Below, in pieces: positions 1 through 10,345 of a DNA stretch of 51,923 nt (within the stretch, counting starts at the first letter, position 1; each line of letters opens with the position of its first letter). Location: NCBI RefSeq assembly GCF_000220395.1, contig NW_004086075.1, forward strand, positions 1 through 51,923, read 5' to 3'. The position numbers and the translations under genes were made by a program. Origin of the DNA: Ichthyophthirius multifiliis. Taxonomy: Eukaryota > Ciliophora > Oligohymenophorea > Hymenostomatida. The notes under the pieces were generated by a model. That model did not search any database, was not told the DNA's origin, and saw nothing but the letters and a program-made list of their open reading frames with translations.

Positions 1-640
1 ATAATATATTTAAATAAAAAAAATTTTAAAAAATAAATAAATATATTTTAAATATATTAATACTATTATTTATAATTTTTATTTTAAAATTATAATTTAA
101 TTTATTTATTTATTTTTTTTATATTTTTTTTTTTAATATACTTTTAATATATTAATTTCTTGACTTATTTTATTTTTACATCTATTTTTTTTTATTAATT
201 TCTTAATTATTTTTATTGACATTAACCTTTACTGTCTAAAATACAAAATAGTCTTTTTAATTTGATATATTATATATATTATTTTTAATTTTTTTTTTAG
301 TATTTTTAAATATAAATTATTATTTTAATTAATTTACTTTAAAAGTTATTAAATGAATAAAATATTTATTATTATATAAAAAATCATTATTATTTAATTT
401 GTTTATATTACTTTTATTATTAATATATTAATAATTATTTCAATTGTAATAATCATTTTATTTAATATTTGCTACTATATTAATAAAATTAAATTTTTTA
501 TATTATATTTAAACTTTCTTTAAAAATTTTATATTATAATTTTTTCAAAATTTAAAAATATTATTATATATTATATAATAGTAATTTTATAGAATTATTT
601 AATAATATATTTTTAAAAAGAATAAAAATTTAATAAATAA
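1..640. other. AT-rich intergenic DNA, no gene seen
   Basis: Almost pure A/T with homopolymer runs on both strands. Open frames exist because only TGA stops translation in this code, but none has protein-like composition. I see no RNA gene or repeat family here. Confidence 0.7.
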
Positions 641-721
641 ATGTCTTAAGATAAAAATAAATTTTTATCCTAATGTTTTTCTTTTTATATAAAAAGATTA
701 AATAAAATAAATTTTGATTGC

Positions 722-1560
722 TTTTTAAGTAAAGAATGGTACGAATTTAGTGTCTCAGTCCCATTTGCATCTATAAATTTTGTAAAATATTAGTTCTAAA
801 GAGTTCATGAAATAATATTTATTTAATATTTTTATAAATTAACATTAAATAAAAGCAATTTTATTCAATCTAATAAAAGGAGGAGTTTTAGAATCTACAT
901 TAGCAGATTTGAAAGATTTTAATAATAATTTAAATTGGTAAATAATAATAAACTAAAAAGCATTAAAATAAAAAAAGGAGAAAAGTTAAATTAGTTATTG
1001 ATGAATATGAAGCTAGATGCGATAAAACATCTTTTTATGGATTAGATATTATAAGAGATAAATTATCTAGTATGATTAGAAAATGGCAAACATTAATCGA
1101 ATGCAGAGTTGATTGCAAAACTTTAGACGGATACATTATTAGAGTTTTTAATATTGACTTCACAAAAAAAACTACTAGCTACAATTCGTCATCTTTAACT
1201 ACTTATTCTAAACTATCTCAAGTAAGAGCTATTAGAAAAAAAATTAATACTTCTATTACTAATGAATTGTAAAAACTAATATTTCTGAATTCTGAATTGA
1301 CTAAAAAATTAATTTCTGATGATTACTTACATGTTATGGAAAAACAAAATCAAAATTATTTCCACTCTTGGAGATATTACTATTAAAAAAGTCAAAGTAC
1401 TTAAAAGACCTAGACTTAATAATATATATTAAATTTTTTATTTTTATTTATTAGTTATTTTTAAAAAAGCTGCTTAATTGTATACTCATGATAAAAAAGG
1501 AGATAAAGCTACAGAAAGATATGGTACTCCCAAAGATCCTCATGCTAAGAATTTAATAAA
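722..1560 (+). pseudogene. RPS3A: decayed ribosomal protein eS1 (RPS3A) copy
   Basis: Eukaryotic small-subunit protein eS1 normally sits near the mRNA exit of the 40S ribosome. Recognisable blocks in order are SKEWYEF (near 730), GGVLESTLADLKD (879-917), IRDKLSSMIRKWQTLIE (1051-1101), CKTLDGYIIRVF (1117-1152), DFTKK (1156-1170), and GDITIKKVKVLKRPRLN (1370-1420). These match the family across most of its length. The blocks lie in three different frames: the 879 block is in frame 3, the 988-1272 block in frame 1 and the 1370 block in frame 2. The N-terminus is not recognisable, and several conserved stretches (such as the GKTLVT region) are scrambled. An essential ribosomal gene would not tolerate this, so I read it as a pseudogene. 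A divergent gene with unrecognised introns is the weaker alternative. Confidence 0.78.
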
Positions 1561-1779
1561 GTAATATAATAATGAGATTTCTTTAGTTAATTTTTTTATC
1601 TTATTTAAATATTTTTAAAAAAATATAATACGTATTTTATACTTTTTCATGTTTCCATTTTTTTAATTTATTATCATTAATTATAAAAAAAAGTTATTTA
1701 GATTTTAATTTTACACAAAAAAAATATATTTTTATTAATATAAAAAACAAGCATAAATAAAATAATTAATAACTGCATT

Positions 1780-2405
1780 CTTGAACAAAAAAGAAAAAGT
1801 GCTAATTCTGCAAATTTTGTAAAGCACAATAATACCTTCGAACATCCTGCCATAAGTTAACAAAAATTTAAAATGGTCCCTACAATTACATGGATTTACC
1901 CAAAACGAAATTAAAATAGTACAAAAAATAAAAAAACCTAATATGATTAGATGTTTTATGTATATAAAACAACTTATAGTTAATTTTCGAATATTGTAAT
2001 TAGTACGCTAGAAGAGCATATAAAAAAGCATAATAATTTAAGTGAAAACGAATATATAAAAAATTTAAATAAATAAGAAAATCTTTCTAATTTCTTTTTA
2101 GAGAAGAGCAAATATACTCCATAGATAAATTTTTCGAAAGAATATAAGGATAGAGTATGATGCATTGTATAAACAGGAAAATCTACTTAAGCAATTGCCT
2201 TAATAATTAAAGGCATGGGAAATGGATATTAACGTATCTTGATGGAAGAATTTTAATGGATAACTCTAAAAGGGTCGAAAAATGGATATGGGAAAATTAT
2301 TTATTAAAATCTTAAAATTATGAAGGTTTTTGTGCTAATGATATGTAAAACGGAGAAGGTATTATCAAAAAATAAAATTATGTTAGTTAGATAAAGATAA
2401 ATTGA
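1780..2405 (+). pseudogene. decayed MORN-repeat protein gene
   Basis: MORN repeats (about 23 residues, typically YEGEF...NGxG) often tether proteins to membranes or the ciliate cortex. Three traces are visible: RHGKWILTYLDGRI (from 2211), NGYGKIIYQN (from 2284) and YEGFCANDMQNGEGI (2319-2363). Adjacent traces lie in different frames. Upstream, 2011-2160 holds a polar, protein-like stretch (EEHIKKHNNLSENEYIKN) that ends at a TGA in its frame. No single frame joins these pieces and no GT...AG intron obviously does so. I call it a relic of a MORN gene, not a working one; the 5' limit is a guess. Confidence 0.6.
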
Positions 2406-2882
2406 AAATGGAAAAATTATTTAATTAACAGTATATATAATTTAATTAATATTTTTATTTTTATATTAATAATATCAAATTTATATAATTGCTTTAAAAA
2501 AAAAATATTATAAATAAAGTCTATTTTATTTTTATTCTAATAAAATTAAAGTGCAAATTTTTATTAGTTTATATATTTAAATAACAAAATATAAAAAATA
2601 TATACATATGAAAATATTATATAAAATTAAATTTCATTAGAATCATTAATTTTTGAATATTTTTATTTATTTCAAATTAATATAAAAATATTATTAAAAT
2701 GATTTTTTTGTTTTATAATATTTTTTTATTTTTATAAAAATAAAAACAAATAAAACATAATATTTTATAATAAAAATAAGTTATAAATAAATAAATTTTA
2801 TATAGCAATTTTATTAACATATTTTTATTGTTTTTAAAAAAAATAAATAAAAACTAATTAAAATAATAGAAAATTATAATTA
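2406..2882. other. AT-rich intergenic DNA
   Basis: Homopolymer-rich spacer upstream of the CFAP77-kinase gene. No coding signal or RNA gene seen; it presumably holds that gene's promoter, but no motif is recognisable. Confidence 0.65.
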
Positions 2883-5112
2883 ATGTCATAATCATATTTT
2901 CCTTGGGAATAAAATAAATAAAATAAACTCTTAAAAAAAAGTGAAGTTGGTAAAGGTAAACAATCAACATATAATTTGCCACCAATTACTCATACTTACG
3001 GAAAACCTCCTCGTAGAGATAGTGAAAATGCAAAAGATGGTAAATATAATAAAATAAATAAAATATACGAAAAAATAAAAACTATAAAATCTTATATATA
3101 AATAAATCTTAATGTAAATTTAAATATAAGTTACAATGTCCTGGCAATATCATTAATAAACTAAAGATTAAGAACCCCCGAGAGACTTTATAAGGTTAAA
3201 CAAAAATTGTGTTAAGGAAAGTTTTATTTCTCCTAAAGTAAAAAATAATATTAAAATATAAGATTTTTTATTCATTTTTTTTTTTTTAAAAAAGGATATT
3301 AAAGAATATAGATAATAACATTAAGAAATTAAAAAAATTATAAACAAAGGAAAAAAAGGAGTAGAATTGTTTCTACCTTCAGATGATTTTAGATATGGAA
3401 TAAAAAATAAGTATATATATAAAAAATAATATTTTTTAATAAAATAATAAAATAAAGACCGTCAACACCGATGAATTAAATTATTGGTAAAAATAATAAA
3501 AATATATTAAATTTTAATAAAAAAAATAAAAACAGAATTACATTATGCAAGTTAATAAGAATAATAGATTCATGAATTTTATAAAAAATAATATGATGAA
3601 GTAATAAAATTTTAATATATAATTTTCCATAACAAAAATATTAAATTATAATTGTATATATTATAGAAAGTTTAAAAAAAAAAAAATCGTAACTATAATT
3701 CAAGCTAAATAAGAGGATCTGTAGAACTAAAAGTAAATAAAAATGTAGAAATTAATAATTCTGTAGAGAACTTTAAACTTGAAAGATTCAAAAATATTCA
3801 ACCTAAAATAAATTCTAGACGTAAAAAAAAAAAACTATATATGAAAATAAAATCATAAAAAAAAATTAGCCGAAAATTTATTATCACATAATAAACATTA
3901 AAAAGATAAAAAACCAATAGTAATATTCATATTAGGAGGTCCTGGATGCGGAAAAGGAACATAATGCGAAAAAATAGTTTAAAATTATAATTTTGTGCAT
4001 TTATCAGCAGGTGATTTGTTAAGAGAAGAAATGGAAACAGGAAGTAAAAATGCAAAACTAATAGATAGCTATATAAAGGAAGGGAAAATAGTTCCAAAAG
4101 AAATTATTGTTAATTTAATTAAATAAGCTATGGAAAAACATGGATGGGAAAAAAACAAATATTTAATAGATGGATATCCTAGAAGTTAAGATAATGTTGA
4201 TGGATGGAATGCTATAATGGGGGATATTGTAGATTTTAAATTTATTCTTTTCTTTGATTGCAGTGAAGAGACTATGGCTAAAAGAGTCATGAAAAGAGCA
4301 TAAGGTTCAGGAAGAAGTGATGACAATATTGAATCTTTAAAGAAAAGATTTAAAACTTATTAAGAATCAACTAAACCTATCGTTGATATGTATAAAAAAT
4401 TAAATAAAATTATCATTGCTAACGCAGAAGGAAGTCCTGATTAAGTTTATTCGTAAATAAAACCTGTTTTTGAAAGTAAAATAAATAAAAAAAATAAAAA
4501 TAAAAATTAATTATAATAGGAGAATTTGGTTCTATAAAAAAACCTTAAATAGTATTTGTTTTAGGAGGTCCTGGATGCGGAAAAGGAACTTAATGCGAAA
4601 AAATAGTTTAAAATTATAATTTTGTGCATTTATCAGCAGGCGATTTGTTAAGAGAAGAAATGGAAACAGGAAGTAAAAATGCAAAACTAATAGATAGCTA
4701 TATAAAGGAAGGGAAAATAGTTCCAAAAGAAATTATTGTTAATTTAATTAAATAAGCTATGGAAAAACATGGATGGGAAAAAAACAAATATTTAATAGAT
4801 GGATATCCTAGAAGTTAAGATAATGTTGATGGATGGAATGCTATAATGGGGGATATTGTAGATTTTAAATTTATTCTTTTCTTTGATTGCAGTGAAGAGA
4901 CTATGGCTAAAAGAGTCATGAAAAGAGCATAAGGTTCAGGAAGAAGTGATGACAATATTGAATCTTTAAAGAAAAGATTTAAAACTTATTAAGAATCAAC
5001 TAAACCTATTATAGAATTTTATAGAAAACAAAATAAAGTTATTATGGTTGATGCTGAATGTCCACCTGATTAAGTTTTTAAATATATTTAACCTATTTTT
5101 GAATAAATTTGA
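2883..5112 (+). CDS. CFAP77: CFAP77 fused to two adenylate-kinase domains
   Basis: Eight exons join in frame: 2883-3039, 3131-3237, 3295-3410, 3458-3486, 3536-3600, 3667-3820, 3870-4475, 4520-5112, giving 608 residues. Every intron is GT...AG. The first third matches CFAP77 (C9orf171), a ciliary protein at the outer junction of the B-tubule: THTYGKPPRRD, PPRDFIRLN, FRYGIKNKPSTP and FKLERFKNIQPK line up in order with the family. The rest is two AK1/UMP-CMP-kinase-type domains, each with P-loop GGPGCGKGTQCE, DGYPRSQDN and SGRSDDN; both lack the long LID insert. Intron 3821-3869 keeps CFAP77 in frame with kinase 1, and intron 4476-4519 keeps kinase 1 in frame with kinase 2. Likely role (inferred): an axonemal protein that holds nucleotide kinase on the doublet microtubule. 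The fusion rests on my splice calls. Confidence 0.88.
3932..4380 (+). repeat. near-identical kinase tract, copy 1
   Basis: These 449 bases recur at 4561-5009 with only two mismatches that I can find (A/T near 3961 and T/C near 4012). Sequence on either side differs sharply between the copies, so the identity ends abruptly at both borders. Confidence 0.95.
4561..5009 (+). repeat. near-identical kinase tract, copy 2
   Basis: Second copy of the tract at 3932-4380, offset by 629 bases. Just outside it the kinases diverge: IVDMYKKLNKIIIANAEG follows copy 1, whereas IIEFYRKQNKVIMVDAEC follows copy 2. Confidence 0.95.
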
Positions 5113-5904
5113 TTTGATATATATTTTATTGATTAAAAAAATTATTAAACAAGAAAAAATATATTAAAAATTTATCATTTTTATTAAATATTTATTTATT
5201 ATATTTTAGAATTTATTTATTAAAATTAAATTTTATGTTTATTTATTAAAATGAAATGTTATATTTTTTTATATACATAGTATTAATTTTTAATTAAATA
5301 TTATTCTATAATTTTAAATAATAAAAATAATTATTATAAATAAATAATTTTATAAATAAAAATACTTTTTAAATGTTTTTAAAAAATTAGTTTATATTAT
5401 ATATTGATAATAAAAATATTTATATGTTTACGATTTGGTAATACAATTTAAATAAATATAAGTTTATAATATAGTCTAATTTGATATTATGAAGAAGAAG
5501 ACTATTAATAATACTAATACTTAGGTATTAAAAAACTAAAATAAAAATAAAAGATTAATTAAAAATAAATATAAAATTAAAAAAATTTATTTAGAAAAAT
5601 AATATAAAATAAACAATATTTTGAATAATAATTAATTTATAATATTAAGTGAATACAAAAATAATAGATAAATTCTATTATATTCCCTAAATAATAATTT
5701 ATTATTGAAATTAAAAAATAAAAATAATATTCCTTAACTATTTATAGGACAATATATAATTTATTTATTGTTCCCTAATTTAAAAATAAATTAAAAGAAA
5801 AAATAAAAATATTTATAAATAATTAATATAAAAATTGATTTAAAAAATTTTATAAAATAATTCATATATATTATTCAAACATAAATTTATTTTCATTTCC
5901 ATTT
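5113..5904. other. AT-rich spacer with one doubtful open frame
   Basis: Sits between the 3' ends of two convergent genes. A plus-strand frame from the ATG at 5490 stays open in the ciliate code for well over 100 codons and has a mildly hydrophobic middle, but it runs into the opposite-strand gene and its composition is mostly K, N, I and Q, as expected from random A/T. I do not call it a gene. Confidence 0.5.
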
Positions 5905-6324
5905 TCATTTTATTAAATAAAGATTAACAATTATTCCTAAAAAATAAATAAAAATTAATGAATAATAAGCAAGCCAAATTTTATTTATTAAAGAGCTTTT
6001 TTGATTATCTTCCCATTATTTTAAAGTTGTGACATGTAAAATAGCAATAACTAAAAAAGTAATCCAAGCTAAAACAGCATGAAAAATATCAGCTTAAATA
6101 TAATTGATAGAGATTAAGGATGCAACACAAAACAAATACATTCTTTTAGTCAAATTATTAACTATTTACTTTAATACTATTTGCTTATTTTCTAAGATAT
6201 AAGCCAAAAATAAAAATAAAAAATGGACAGAATAAGCAAATAATATGGCTATACCTATTGCTTGTCTTATCGCAATATAAGATTTGTTTTTGTTCAAATC
6301 AAGAAATTGAATTTATACTGCCAT
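5905..6324 (-). CDS. small four-pass membrane protein, unknown function
   Basis: A single uninterrupted frame of 139 residues from ATG at 6324 to TGA at 5905. The product begins MAVQIQFLDLNKNKSYIAIR and has about four hydrophobic helices: AIGIAILFAYSVHFLFLFLA, a segment around YLFCVASLISINYI, WITFLVIAILHV, and IWLAYYSLIFIYFLGIIVNL near the C-terminus. Loops carry K, N and E, and the last helix ends just before the stop. The balanced composition marks it as coding, unlike the low-complexity open frames on the other strand. I do not recognise the family. Its 3' end faces the CFAP77-kinase gene. Confidence 0.8.
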
Positions 6325-7151
6325 TTTATGTTTTGTAATTTATAATAAGCAATTATTTTAGTTTAAAATATTTAATTAATATTATTTATTAAATTATTAT
6401 AATAAAAAAAGAAATAAATATATAATATTTAAAATAAATTTATATATTTTAAATTAATTATTTAAATTTATAAAAAAATTCAAAATAAAATTTTTGGAAT
6501 GAAAAAAAATAAATTATAAAATATATTATATAATTATTTAATTAAATTTGAAATATGTTAACTATACATAAAATATGAATAGTTAACAAATTAATTAATT
6601 ATTATTTATTTTAAATATAATAATCATTTTTTACATCATTTTTTTTATTTCAATTTATAATAATTATTTAGATTTATTACTTTAACAATATTATATAGTT
6701 AAAGTGGTATTTATATTTATATCATTTTTTAAGACCTTATCTAATATTTTTTTTTTTTTATTATGTTATTTTCTATTTAATTAATAAAAGATTATAAATG
6801 TAAAGTTTCCTTCATTTCCTTTATAACTTTAGTTAGTGTTTATGTATCTTGATTTTTCAAAATAATGTAAAAAATATAGTTAAAATAGTTAAAATTATTT
6901 ATATTTAATTCATATTTTATGTAAAAAAAAAATTAATTTTAGACATCATAAAATCAAAAATTTTTAAATATAAATTTTGTTATTAATATATTTAATAATA
7001 GAAATGAGAAAAGAGAAAAAAAAAAAATTATACCTAATTTTTGCTTAAATATATAAAAAAATATTAATAAACAAATAAAAAATATTAATAACATAAATAT
7101 AATATATTTAAAGTAAAACAATAAAATAAAAATAAGTAAAAAAAAAAAAAA
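6325..7151. other. intergenic spacer between divergent genes
   Basis: AT-rich region that should hold the promoters of the minus-strand membrane protein and the plus-strand histidine kinase. Apart from the small inverted repeat at 6557-6587 I see nothing in it. Confidence 0.6.
6557..6587. repeat. short inverted repeat (9-bp stem)
   Basis: GTTAACTAT (6557-6565) and ATAGTTAAC (6579-6587) are perfect reverse complements around a 13-base loop, 233 bases upstream of the minus-strand gene start. It could be a binding site or chance in A/T-rich DNA. Confidence 0.45.
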
Positions 7152-9882
7152 ATGGAATAATAATAATCAAAATCAATCTAAATACTTAAATCATTATAAT
7201 TAAATTATTTAGATAAAAATGAAGAAGAATGCTATTAATATCATTAAAATACAATAAGGAAAGAATTTAGAAATAAACTAATGTTTTAGATATTAATATA
7301 TTAACTAAGTTTTCATAGTTTATAATATTTTGTTTATTTAGAATGCATTTTTATGTTAATGATATTAATAAATGCTTTTGTCTTTTCAATATTCTTATTT
7401 TTTTGCATAAAAAGATAGATTTAGTATATAAACTATATTTTTCTACAGTTTAATATACTTAACACTTTATTGCTTGTTTTTATCATCACTTACCATATAA
7501 ATAAATACTTTTGAAAAATAATATGATCATTCATCATATTTATATTTTATGGTTATTATTTTTGTACTTCAGTATATTTATTGGCATTATTACATAGCCA
7601 ATGGCTAATGCAATCAATAATAATATCATATCCTTAATAATGATAGGAATTAGTGCGACAATATTGAAAGGAAATATCCATGATTTATATTAATTATTGG
7701 TTTTGGGCAGTTTAAACATGATAATTTTGCTTATTGTTCAATTTTAAAATAACAAAAACAATCGTTTAAGGTTCCACGAAGAATACATCTAAAAAAAATA
7801 GTTAGAAACTTGGAAAAGCATATTTTAGGAATACATACCATTAGAAATATTAATTGTAAAAAAAGAAAGTAAAAAAGAAGGAAATTAGGAGAAAAAAAAT
7901 GAAGAAAAAAAAAAAGAAGATTAAAACAAAAATAAAAAACTATAAACATTATATAAAATATAATTATAAGAAAAAGAATAAAGAAAGAAAACAATTGATA
8001 CTCAAATTTAATTTGAAACATAAACAAATAAAAACATATAAAAATAAGATTATCAAAAAAATTTTTCAAACACATTTTCTAATGATGAATTGAAAAGAAA
8101 AAATTCAAAAAAAGATTATATTTAAAAATAATATACAGAAATTATTGGCTTAAATTAAGAAAATATAGAAATTCTTTTTTTAAATTAAAAATTTAAAAAA
8201 TCATTTACATCTGAATTAGAAAATATTAAAATAAACTTGAAAAATATAAAACCTGAAGAAATGTCACCAAGCAATTAACAAAATATATATGATTAAATTT
8301 TAGAATATTTAAATAAGAAAAAGAAACCAATAAAAGATTTTTTAAATTGCTTTGATTTATCAAACAAATAATACTATGATATTAAATTTGTTCCTTTACT
8401 ATGGTAAGGAGAAAATTCATTATTAATATTATTTAATGATACAAGTAATTTGATAAGAAATAAATAATTACTACATCTACAAGTATTAAAAGATAAAATG
8501 TTAGCAAATGTAAGCCATGATTTGAGAACTCCTTTAAATTTTATACAGGTAATATCATAAAGTTGTATTAATGAGGAAAATATAGAAATATTTAAAAAGT
8601 CTTTATATTTAATAAATTTAAATTGCATGCTTTTAATTTCTCTTGTAAACGATATTTTAGATAATTAATAAATATAATAAGGAAAGTTTAGATTAGTTTT
8701 AACTGAATTTTTTATTCAGGATGAACTTTTATAAATTGAATAACTTTTTTAATTTCAATGTGATGAAAAAAACATTTTAATTCAAAAATAAATTGATAAT
8801 AATTTCCTTTTTTATTCAGACAAAAATAGAATTAAATAAATCCTTATTAATATTTTTTCAAATGCCATTAAATTTACTACTAAAGGATGTCTTAATATTA
8901 AAATTAACTCTTTTAAAGAATATCCTAATGTTATTTTTTTCACTATCTCAGACACAGGCATCGGAATTCCTCATGATATTTAATCTTAATTGTTTCAATA
9001 ATATTCAACTTTTGGTACAAAAGAAATAAATAAACATGGTATTTTTATTTATATATATGAAATTATTATTTATTTAGATTAAATATAATAGGAATAGGTT
9101 TAGGATTATCTCTTTGTAACGAATTAATATAATTATTAGGTCCTTTTAAGCAATTAATTTTAAAATCCGAACCTGGAGTCGGTTCATCTTTTAGTTTTTG
9201 CATATGGAATAGAATGAGTGAGGATAGCGAAGAATATATAAAGATAAAAAATGATATACTATACTAATAAAAATTAGGATAAATACTAGAACAATAAAGT
9301 AAAATATAACAAAAACATTTAGCATTTTGTAAGAAGAAAAAATTTTTAGAAGATGAAGATTTTGAAATCAATTAAGTTAATGAAGATTGCCAAGATATTA
9401 TTTAAAATATAGAAAACCACACATAAAACTCAAATTTTAAAATTATAGGAGAAAATAATGAATAAAAAATTAATAGTAGTTTTAAAAAAAAATTTGAAAA
9501 ATTATTAAGTAAATATTAATCAATTCTTTTAGTAGACGATACTATTTTTAATATTATTGCTTTAAAATATTTCTTTAAGGACTTCAAAATTAATATATAT
9601 ATAGCTCAAAATGGACTTGAAGCTTTATAAAAATAAAAACAATTCTAATGTGATATTGTACTATGTGATATTTAAATGCCAATCATGGATGGAATAAATG
9701 CCATTAAATTAATAAGAGAGCATGAAGTATAAAATAAACTAAAGAAAAGCATTATAATTATAGTTAGTGCTTATGATAGTAAAGATGATATTTATAATTC
9801 TATTAAAGCAGGAGCAAATGAACATATTTGTAAGCCAATAGATTTTTAATTACTATATTTAGCTTTACAAAAGTTAAATTGA
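7152..9882 (+). CDS. membrane-bound hybrid histidine kinase
   Basis: A two-component sensor that phosphorylates itself on histidine and passes phosphate to its own receiver. The N-terminus (7152 to about 7740) has several hydrophobic helices. A linker follows, then the H-box NVSHDLRTPLN (8506-8538), the N-box ILINIFSNAIKFT (8840-8878), the G1 box SDTGIGIP (8949-8972) and G2 box GIGLGLSLC, split by a 53-bp intron (9039-9091). The receiver runs from about 9520: acidic pair LLVDD, phospho-acceptor CDIQMPIMDG (9660-9689), the conserved S/T in IIIVSAY and lysine KP near the end. All catalytic residues are present. ATG 7152 opens frame 3, while everything from about 7515 is in frame 2, so one base appears to be missing near 7500-7515 within the membrane region. 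A missed intron is possible but I found no pair of sites that fits. Confidence 0.92.
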
Positions 9883-10345
9883 AAAAAAAAAATTCAAATT
9901 ATTTATATATTATAAAAATAAATAAAACATAAATTTGTATTTTATATATTTGTAAAATTTTAATGTATATAAATTTTATTTATATTTAAGTATTAAAGAT
10001 ATATTATTTTAAAAATATATATTTATATATATAAATATATATATAAATATAAATATATTATTTTTATTTTTTTTTAATATTTTTTATTATTTTTTTTTAA
10101 TATTTATAAATTTATTTAACTTTATATCATAATAATATATTATATAATAAATATAAAAATAATTTATTCTAATTTTATTCTTATATAATTTCTTTTTCTA
10201 ATAAACATAAATATTATTTTTATATATTACTTTAATTTTTTTTTTTATTTTTAATTTTAAATATTTAAGAATATTAAAAAATTATTATTTATATATCTTT
10301 TTTTATTTTAAATATAAATTATATAAAATTTTTTTTAATAAAAAA
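9883..10345. other. AT-rich intergenic DNA
   Basis: Alternating A/T stretches and T-runs between the kinase stop and the first exon of the calcium-channel gene. Nothing recognisable. Confidence 0.65.

Noticed and set aside
5490-5904. Plus-strand open frame downstream of the CFAP77-kinase gene
   Set aside because: Composition is almost only K, N, I, L and Q, no domain is visible, and it overlaps the antisense membrane gene.
6557-6587. Inverted repeat as a terminator or transposon end
   Set aside because: Only nine base pairs with no target duplication or element beside it; eukaryotic terminators do not use such hairpins.
7899-8093. A frame change in the lysine-rich linker of the histidine kinase
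   Set aside because: Careful recounting shows the linker reads in frame 2 throughout; the lysine-rich alternative is a shadow.
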